From: Bacteroides sp. CAG:545
GTDB taxonomy: Bacteria > Bacteroidota > Bacteroidia > Bacteroidales > UBA932
Direction of reading: 5' to 3'
Assembly (NCBI GenBank): GCA_000432515.1
Contig: HF996044.1
Coordinates: 61,519-80,496 of the forward strand
DNA: 18,978 nucleotides
The position numbers were made by a program, and so were the translations under genes. Shown here piece by piece: positions 14,292 through 18,978 of this stretch; positions within the stretch are counted from its first letter, which is position 1; each line of letters opens with the position of its first letter. The notes under the pieces were generated by a model, which saw nothing but the letters and a program-made list of their open reading frames with translations, did not search any database and was not told the DNA's origin.

Positions 14292-16634
14292 ATGCAGATG
14301 GAAATAAAAATATCGGACGAACTGAACACCATTATCGGGTACGCCAGAGAGGAGGCTCTCCGGACCGGAAGTTATGGAATCGGCCCTGACCACCTTTTCC
14401 TGGGCATCATCAGGCATGCGGACAATGACGCCTGCAGGACATTGACAGGTCTGGGGGCAGATACGGACTCGATGAAAAAGTTCATTGACAGCCGCATATT
14501 CACCAATGAGCAGATTCCTTATTCTGAAATGGAGAACATCACGTTCTCCAGGGCATCGCAGAACATACTGAGCATCACCATACTTGAGTCCACAAAACTC
14601 AAGAGCAGAGAGGCCACGCCTCAGCATCTGCTTCTCGCATTGTGCAGGACCACAAGCTGTTACGGCTCGACCTACTTGAGGAATATCGGCATTGACTATG
14701 GCCGCATCCTTACCTACATGTCGAAGAACGGGATGCTGGACAGACAGAGCGAGACCAGTGACGACGGCGATGAGGTCAATGATGCTGAGCAGGCCCCGAA
14801 GAAGGAGCCTGTAAACGACATTTGCGAATTCGGCATTGACCTGACCAAAGCGGCGGCCGAAGGCAAGCTGGATCCTGTGGTGGGGCGCGACCGTGAGATT
14901 TCGAGGCTGATCGAGATTCTCGGCAGGAGGAAGAAGAACAATCCTATGCTCATCGGCGAGCCGGGTGTCGGGAAGTCCGCGATTGTGGAAGGCATTGCCC
15001 TGAGGATTGCAGAAGGCTCTATATCAAGTGTTTTGGCGAAGAAGCGGATCATTTCATTGGATATTGCGTCCGTGGTGGCGGGAACCAAATACCGCGGCGA
15101 TTTCGAGCAGCGTGTGAAGTCCATCATCAAGGCGGCAAGCAGTGATCCGGACATTATCCTGTTCATCGACGAGTTCCATACGATTGTCGGTGCGGGAGGC
15201 GGCCAGGGCAGTCTTGATGCGGCCAATATGCTCAAGCCTGCGCTTGCGAGGGGTGAAATCCAATGTATCGGTGCCACGACCATGGACGAGTTTACCAAAA
15301 TCGTGGAGAAGGACGGGGCGCTCGACAGGCGTTTCCAGAAAATCGTCGTGGAGCCTACTGACCTGAAAGAGTCGGTGTCCATTCTCCAGCATTTGAAGCC
15401 GAACTATGAGGAATACCACGGAATCCGCTATACAGATGAGGCGATTGAGGCTTGCGTGAGGCTGACTGACAGATATATTCCGGACCAGCAGCTGCCGGAC
15501 AAGGCTATCGATGCGATGGATGAGGCCGGGTCAATGATAAGGCTGCGCTGCGGTTCCGCGAAGAAGTCCGCCAAGAAAAGCGAAGGAATTGTCAATGAGG
15601 AGGATATAGCTACTGTGGTGTCCAAGATGACCGGGATTCCTGTAAATAAGGTGGCCGAATCCGAGGGGCACAGGATATTGAAAATGAAGGAACGACTGAA
15701 GAGCCGGATCATCGGACAGGATGAGGCTATCGGTACGGTTGTCGGTGCCATCCAGCGTAACCGTGCAGGTCTTAAGGACCCCGACAGGCCTATCGGTTCA
15801 TTCCTCTTCTTCGGCCCTACAGGCGTGGGAAAGACGGAACTTGCCAAGTGCATCGCCGAGTATCTTTTTGATTCTCAGGACAATATGGTGCGAATCGACA
15901 TGAGTGAATATATGGAGAAGTTCACCGTATCCAGACTGATCGGCGCGCCTCCGGGCTATGTGGGCTATGAGGAAGGCGGACAGTTGAGCGAAAAGGTGCG
16001 CAGGAAGCCTTATTGCGTGGTGCTGCTGGATGAAATCGAGAAAGCGCACCCGGACATATTCAATCTGCTGCTGCAGGTGCTCGATGACGGCCGTCTGACC
16101 GACAGTGAGGGAAGGACTGTAAGTTTCAAGAATACCATAGTGATAATGACTTCCAATGTCGGCAGCCGTGACATCCAGGAATATGGCAAGGGCGTGGGAT
16201 TCAGCACGATAGGACGGAATGTCTCCGTAAACAGACAGCTGGTATTGGAGAAGGCCGTGAAGAAGGCGTTCCCGCCGGAGTTTCTCAACCGCGTGGACGA
16301 GAAGATTTTCTTCCGCGAGCTGGAGAAGGAGGACATTTTCAGGATTATCGACATTGAACTGAATGATTTGAAGAAAAGGGCCGAGGAGGCTGGCTACCGG
16401 ATCAATGTCACTCCTTCCGCCAAAAAGTTCATTGCCGAAGAGGGTTTCGATCCGAATTATGGAGCCCGTCCGCTCAAACGTGCCGTGGTGAAATATATCG
16501 AAGACCCTGTTTCCGAATTCATTATCGCGGACAGGGCGCTTGGCGTCAAGAAAAATGGACTGACTGGCATCAGAGTAAGTCTCAATGCGAAAAAAGACGG
16601 GACTGCGGCTGAACGCCAGCCTAACAAAAAGTAG
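14292..16634 (+). CDS. clpC: ClpC-type AAA+ unfoldase, middle domain missing
   Basis: Hexameric ATPase that unfolds proteins and feeds them to ClpP. The two-part Clp N domain spans about 1-150. ATPase 1 has Walker A GEPGVGKSA (222-230), Walker B ending Asp293-Glu294 and arginine fingers near 346-347. ATPase 2 has Walker A GPTGVGKTE (508-516), Walker B LLDE (578-581), pore loop GYVGYEEGG (555-563) and sensor 2 GARPLKR (724-730). VGF at 635-637 fits the ClpP-docking loop. Only a Lys-Ser-rich linker of about 18 residues (420-437) lies where ClpC normally has a coiled-coil middle domain, so the protein has 780 residues rather than 820-850. Start at 14292; an ATG two codons later is possible. The HAD gene follows after 4 bases. 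Confidence 0.93.
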   Translation: MQMEIKISDELNTIIGYAREEALRTGSYGIGPDHLFLGIIRHADNDACRTLTGLGADTDSMKKFIDSRIFTNEQIPYSEMENITFSRASQNILSITILESTKLKSREATPQHLLLALCRTTSCYGSTYLRNIGIDYGRILTYMSKNGMLDRQSETSDDGDEVNDAEQAPKKEPVNDICEFGIDLTKAAAEGKLDPVVGRDREISRLIEILGRRKKNNPMLIGEPGVGKSAIVEGIALRIAEGSISSVLAKKRIISLDIASVVAGTKYRGDFEQRVKSIIKAASSDPDIILFIDEFHTIVGAGGGQGSLDAANMLKPALARGEIQCIGATTMDEFTKIVEKDGALDRRFQKIVVEPTDLKESVSILQHLKPNYEEYHGIRYTDEAIEACVRLTDRYIPDQQLPDKAIDAMDEAGSMIRLRCGSAKKSAKKSEGIVNEEDIATVVSKMTGIPVNKVAESEGHRILKMKERLKSRIIGQDEAIGTVVGAIQRNRAGLKDPDRPIGSFLFFGPTGVGKTELAKCIAEYLFDSQDNMVRIDMSEYMEKFTVSRLIGAPPGYVGYEEGGQLSEKVRRKPYCVVLLDEIEKAHPDIFNLLLQVLDDGRLTDSEGRTVSFKNTIVIMTSNVGSRDIQEYGKGVGFSTIGRNVSVNRQLVLEKAVKKAFPPEFLNRVDEKIFFRELEKEDIFRIIDIELNDLKKRAEEAGYRINVTPSAKKFIAEEGFDPNYGARPLKRAVVKYIEDPVSEFIIADRALGVKKNGLTGIRVSLNAKKDGTAAERQPNKK

Positions 16635-16638
16635 AATT

Positions 16639-17295
16639 ATGACAAAACTTGTTATTTTCGATCTGGACGGGACTTTGCTGAACACCGTAGAGGACCTCGG
16701 CAATGCCACGAACTTCGCGCTGAAGGAGTGCGGTTTCGCGGAAAGGCCTGTCAATGACTATTATACGCTCTGTGGCAGAGGCATCTACAATCTGTTCAGG
16801 GGCGCGGTGCCGCAGGGGCAGGACAATGAGGAGAACATCCGAAAGATGGCTTCATATTTTCTCTCGTACTACGACGCGCACATGTGCGACTGCACCAAGC
16901 CATACCCTGGCATTGTCGGGATGCTGAAGAAGATTACGGAGGCAGGAGTCATCCCCGCATTGGCCTCGAACAAATATCAGGAGGGCGCGGAGAAGCTTAT
17001 CCGTCACTTTTTCAGCGAGTTCCGGTTCGTCAAGGTGCTGGGCCAAAGAGAGGGACAGCCGATAAAACCGGACCCGGCAATCGTGCATCAGATAATGGCG
17101 GAGGTTCCCGGTATCGGGCTCGACCAGGTGGTGTATGTCGGTGATTCTGATGTGGATATGCAGACCGGGGCCAATGCGGCCGTGCGTACTGTGGGTGTCA
17201 CTTGGGGTTTCCGCTCGAGAGAGGAACTGGAAAACGGGCATCCGTGGAAAATCGCGTCGTCTGCGGAAGAACTGGCCGATTACATTCTGGAATAA
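16639..17295 (+). CDS. HAD-family phosphatase, phosphoglycolate phosphatase-like
   Basis: Cytoplasmic phosphatase of 218 residues in the HAD superfamily. Motif I DLDGT has nucleophile Asp8 and Asp10. Motif II is Ser110 in ALASNK, motif III Lys143 in IKPDP, and motif IV GDSDVD has Asp169 and Asp173. The helical cap lies between motifs I and II, as in Gph and PGMB-like enzymes, so 2-phosphoglycolate or a sugar phosphate is a plausible substrate, not decided by sequence. The start ATG at 16639 lies 4 bases after the clpC stop, implying one transcript. The stop codon lies at the end of the first copy of a 21-base tandem repeat; the frame would otherwise stay open for 21 further codons. Confidence 0.9.
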   Translation: MTKLVIFDLDGTLLNTVEDLGNATNFALKECGFAERPVNDYYTLCGRGIYNLFRGAVPQGQDNEENIRKMASYFLSYYDAHMCDCTKPYPGIVGMLKKITEAGVIPALASNKYQEGAEKLIRHFFSEFRFVKVLGQREGQPIKPDPAIVHQIMAEVPGIGLDQVVYVGDSDVDMQTGANAAVRTVGVTWGFRSREELENGHPWKIASSAEELADYILE

Positions 17296-17337
17296 GCCGA
17301 TTACGTTCTGCAACAAGCGGATTACGTTCTGCAACAA
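17275..17337 (+). repeat. Three tandem 21-base repeats across the HAD gene stop codon
   Basis: Three adjoining copies (17275-17295, 17296-17316, 17317-17337) share the core GATTACrTTCTG. Each is seven codons in the HAD frame. Copy 1 encodes ADYILE and ends GAA TAA, while copies 2 and 3 end CAA CAA and would encode ADYVLQQ. The next in-frame stop is at 17359-17361. Confidence 0.9.
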
Positions 17338-17352
17338 CTGGCTCAGCGGATT

Positions 17353-17382
17353 TTTGGATAACGGGCTTTTTTTGTACATTAG
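17353..17382 (+). promoter_or_regulatory. Possible promoter of udp
   Basis: TTTG (17353-17356), an 18-base spacer and TACATTAG (17375-17382) fit the Bacteroidota pattern with one mismatch in the -7 box. A small hairpin CCGCC-GAGG-GGCGG (17395-17408) falls in the resulting leader. Confidence 0.4.
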
Positions 17383-17438
17383 CAGATTATAGCGCCGCCG
17401 AGGGGCGGTCATTGTTCAACTATTAAAACGATAAAGAT

Positions 17439-18314
17439 ATGAGAATACCAGAATCAGAACTTATAATCAATGATGACGGTTCAGTGTTTCACATTCATCT
17501 GAAACCTGAAGAACTTGCCGACAAGGTGATTCTTGTAGGCGACCCTGGCCGTGTGGATATGGTCGGTGAATTCCTCGAGGAGAAGGAGTTCAGGCACGAG
17601 TCCAGAGAGTTTGTTTCCATCACAGGAAAATATCACGGGGAGCGCATCACGGTGCTGTCCACCGGTATCGGAACTGACAATATCGACATTGTCCTGACGG
17701 AACTTGACGCATTGGCTAATGTGGATTTCAAGACCCGTGAGGTAAAGCCTGAGCACAGGACGCTTACTCTGCTGCGAATCGGCACGAGCGGCGCCATCCA
17801 GCCGGACATTCCTATCGGCTCATTCATATTCTCCGAGATATCAGTCGGTTGCGACGGTCTGCTGAACTGGTACGCCGACAGGGACAAGATCAATATTTCT
17901 GAAATGGAGGATGCGTTCAAGGTGCACACACACTGGAACAGCTATCTCGGCTCTCCATATTTCGTGAAGGCCGGCGACAAGCTTATCGAGGCATTCAAAG
18001 ACTGCACTGTCAGAGGCGTAACTATCTCTGCTCAAGGTTTCTACGGCCCTCAGGGAAGAGTGGTGAGACTGCCATTGGCAATGCCTGACATGCTCGACAC
18101 TTTCGAGTCGTTCAGATTCGGCGATTACCGCATCACGAACTTCGAGATGGAGAGTTCTGCCGTAGCAGGTCTTGCCGCACATCTTGGTCATCAGGCCGGC
18201 ACTGTCTGCTGCGCCATCGCCAACAGATACCTCAAGAACAGCAATCCTGACTACAAGCCACAGGTAAGAAAGCTGGTTGAGCTCGCCTTAGGCAAGATGG
18301 CCGCCATCAAATAG
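17439..18314 (+). CDS. udp: Uridine phosphorylase-type nucleoside phosphorylase
   Basis: Cytoplasmic enzyme of 291 residues that splits uridine with phosphate into uracil and ribose 1-phosphate in pyrimidine salvage. Family motifs in order: phosphate-loop VGDPGRV (residues 33-39), STGIGTDN, LLRIGTSGAI, and NFEMESSAV near 234-242, the nucleoside-ribose contact segment. This matches the PNP/UDP family. Uridine rather than purine nucleoside is the likeliest substrate because length and pattern follow the Bacteroidota uridine phosphorylase group, but the base-specific residues were not checked by alignment. Related gut enzymes can also cleave some nucleoside drugs. It is preceded by its own likely promoter and followed by repeat-rich DNA. 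Confidence 0.88.
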   Translation: MRIPESELIINDDGSVFHIHLKPEELADKVILVGDPGRVDMVGEFLEEKEFRHESREFVSITGKYHGERITVLSTGIGTDNIDIVLTELDALANVDFKTREVKPEHRTLTLLRIGTSGAIQPDIPIGSFIFSEISVGCDGLLNWYADRDKINISEMEDAFKVHTHWNSYLGSPYFVKAGDKLIEAFKDCTVRGVTISAQGFYGPQGRVVRLPLAMPDMLDTFESFRFGDYRITNFEMESSAVAGLAAHLGHQAGTVCCAIANRYLKNSNPDYKPQVRKLVELALGKMAAIK

Positions 18315-18372
18315 CCCGCACGCCTGTTGTGCGAGCTGCTTGGAGGTGCGCGTGAACGATCGGGACGTGCTT

Positions 18373-18554
18373 GACGTGCAGAGTGTGCTGGACGTGTTAG
18401 GGCGTGCTGGACGTGTCAGGGCGTGGGAGGCTTCGGAGTGCGCATGAACATTCTACGGGCGTGTCAGAGCGTGGGAGAGTGGACGATCGAGGCATGCTTG
18501 ACGTGTCAGAGCGTGGGAGGCTTCGGAGTGCGCATGAACATGTCTACGGGCGTG
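18373..18554 (+). repeat. Degenerate GACGTG repeats with a 90-base near-duplication
   Basis: At least five variants of GACGTGTCAGRGCGTG begin near 18373, 18391, 18410, 18460 and 18500. In addition 18411-18450 and 18501-18540 are the same 40 bases with one difference, and similarity continues with CTACGGGCGTG. This points to duplication of a 90-base unit. Confidence 0.85.
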
Positions 18555-18662
18555 CTGGGGCACAGTGAACTTATCGGGGCGCGGGACGGATATCGCAGCA
18601 TGAAGCTCTTCGTGCAAAACGAGAGCAGGACGACAACGAGCGCACCCTGTAAAGCATTAAGC

Positions 18663-18727
18663 ATCAACAACATAGCCATTTTCAGAGTTGACAAAACAAC
18701 AACTCTGAAAATGGCTTAATCGTTGAT
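18663..18727. repeat. Long inverted repeat (17-base perfect stem)
   Basis: AGCCATTTTCAGAGTTG (18674-18690) and its exact complement (18700-18716) enclose a 9-base loop. Outside a symmetric 5-by-5 internal loop, ATCAAC (18663-18668) pairs with GTTGAT (18722-18727). There is no T-run on either side, so it is not a typical intrinsic terminator. Confidence 0.85.
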
Positions 18728-18791
18728 ATTCAGGGAGTTAAGCGATGCACGCGTTGTATCGCATAAGTTCGAATCAGGATCGATGCTGAAA

Positions 18792-18978
18792 TTACTTATA
18801 AGATATTTCCATTTGAAGGTAAATCCCTGCAAGGTTCTTCCCGAATGTAAGTCTTCGACAATCGTTCCCGAATGTCATATCAGAACAATCGTTCCCGAAC
18901 GTTATACCTCCACAGTAGTTCCCGAACGTCATACTTCCACAATCGTTCCCGAACGTCATACTTCCACAATCGTTCCAG
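18792..18978 (-). CDS. C-terminal end of a nonapeptide-repeat protein, cut by window edge
   Basis: Reading leftward from the edge, one frame stays open to a TAA at 18794-18792. It encodes repeats of nine residues such as NDCGSMTFG, NYCGGITFG, NDCSDMTFG and NDCRRLTFG, then a non-repeat tail ending LQMEISYK. Asn, Cys, Thr, Phe and Gly recur at fixed places. The regular spacing suggests a beta-solenoid or fibre-like fold. I recall similar Cys/Asn/FG repeats in Bacteroidales proteins that may be tail-fibre-like, but I cannot confirm this. The start, length and any domain are outside the window. Function is unknown. Confidence 0.75.
   Translation of the reverse strand, partial: WNDCGSMTFGNDCGSMTFGNYCGGITFGNDCSDMTFGNDCRRLTFGKNLAGIYLQMEISYK
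18838..18978 (-). repeat. Tandem 27-base coding repeats
   Basis: Five full units (18838, 18865, 18892, 18919 and 18946, each 27 bases) and a sixth begun at the edge. Units 4 and 5 are identical, and units 1-3 diverge increasingly toward the gene's 3' end. All begin TTCCCGAAYGT on the plus strand. The 27-base period equals nine codons of the minus-strand frame. Confidence 0.93.

Larger units (their letters stand above)
18315..18791. other. 477-base gene-poor region with repeats
   Basis: No convincing gene is seen. The first part has a weak hairpin CGCAC/GTGCG (18317-18333) without a T-run. It is followed by a G-rich stretch built from variants of GACGTGTCAGRGCGTG, a 90-base near-duplication, and then a long hairpin at 18663-18727. 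Short open frames on both strands overlap these repeats and are not supported. The base pattern differs clearly from the neighbouring coding DNA. Confidence 0.7.

Noticed and set aside
15798..16754. 318-codon minus-strand frame opposite the Clp gene
   Set aside because: It is a shadow of the well-conserved ATPase 2 coding strand, with no recognisable domain.
18506..18694. Small minus-strand frame with a hydrophobic N-terminus, possible toxin-like peptide
   Set aside because: Its C-terminal half is the DNA repeat and its start lies in the hairpin loop or arm; no antisense RNA promoter was found. Kept only as a remark under the hairpin finding.
18423..18719. 98-codon plus-strand frame with a repeated peptide (CQSVGGFGVRMN)
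   Set aside because: The repetition follows from the 90-base DNA duplication, and the frame runs through the long hairpin to its end; there is no promoter or recognisable domain.
18838..18978. CRISPR-like array at the right edge
   Set aside because: The 27-base units adjoin each other with no spacers and keep one reading frame of nine codons, so they are coding tandem repeats.

Overview
The window looks like chromosomal DNA of a Bacteroidota member, most likely a gut Bacteroidales of about 50% GC. The evidence is the repeated TAnnTTTG -7 promoter boxes (several with a TTTG -33 box 18-20 bases upstream), the lack of strong Shine-Dalgarno sites, Bacteroidales-type lipoproteins, a BtuB-BtuG vitamin B12 pair under a cobalamin riboswitch, an anaerobic sulfatase-maturing radical SAM enzyme, and an M49 peptidase whose catalytic residues lie within one position of those I recall for the Bacteroides enzyme. 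I cannot fix the family or genus.

Layout, left to right. 1-1485 (-): M49 dipeptidyl-peptidase III lipoprotein, cut by the left edge. 1575-1647 (+): tRNA-Thr(CGT), then a hairpin that can terminate both it and the convergent mnmA (1719-3149, -), a tRNA 2-thiouridylase with a large insertion. Divergent from mnmA is cdd (3303-3779, +), followed by the SRP RNA gene ffs (3842-3938, +) and, 21 bases later, the sulfatase-maturase gene (3960-5237, +). The maturase stop abuts the stop of a convergent PnuC-type transporter (5232-5819, -), which is divergent from an ADP-ribose-pyrophosphatase-like Nudix hydrolase (5885-6451, +). A large inverted repeat separates Nudix from the B12 operon, which reads leftward: riboswitch (9933-10073), btuB (7754-9790), btuG-like lipoprotein (6579-7739). 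Next is the leftward pair gyrA (11510-14092) and a periplasmic TPR protein (10187-11479), closed by a strong terminator. Divergent from gyrA is clpC-like (14292-16634, +) with a HAD phosphatase (16639-17295, +), then uridine phosphorylase (17439-18314, +).

The last 660 bases differ in character: short G-rich repeats with a 90-bp near-duplication, a long hairpin, and the C-terminal end of a minus-strand gene made of 9-residue Cys/Phe/Gly/Asn repeats that runs off the right edge.

Most genes are housekeeping or salvage: pyrimidine salvage (cdd, udp), possible NAD precursor uptake and ADP-ribose turnover (pnuC, Nudix), B12 capture (btuB/btuG), protein quality control (clpC), topology (gyrA), and RNA functions (tRNA, ffs, mnmA). 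I did not find a clear new multi-gene system. The points most worth a second look are the strong excess of the 7-mer GTCAATG/CATTGAC, a Clp ATPase without the usual middle domain, the stop codon inside a 21-bp tandem repeat of the HAD gene, a start-codon hairpin below the B12 riboswitch, and the repeat-rich right edge.
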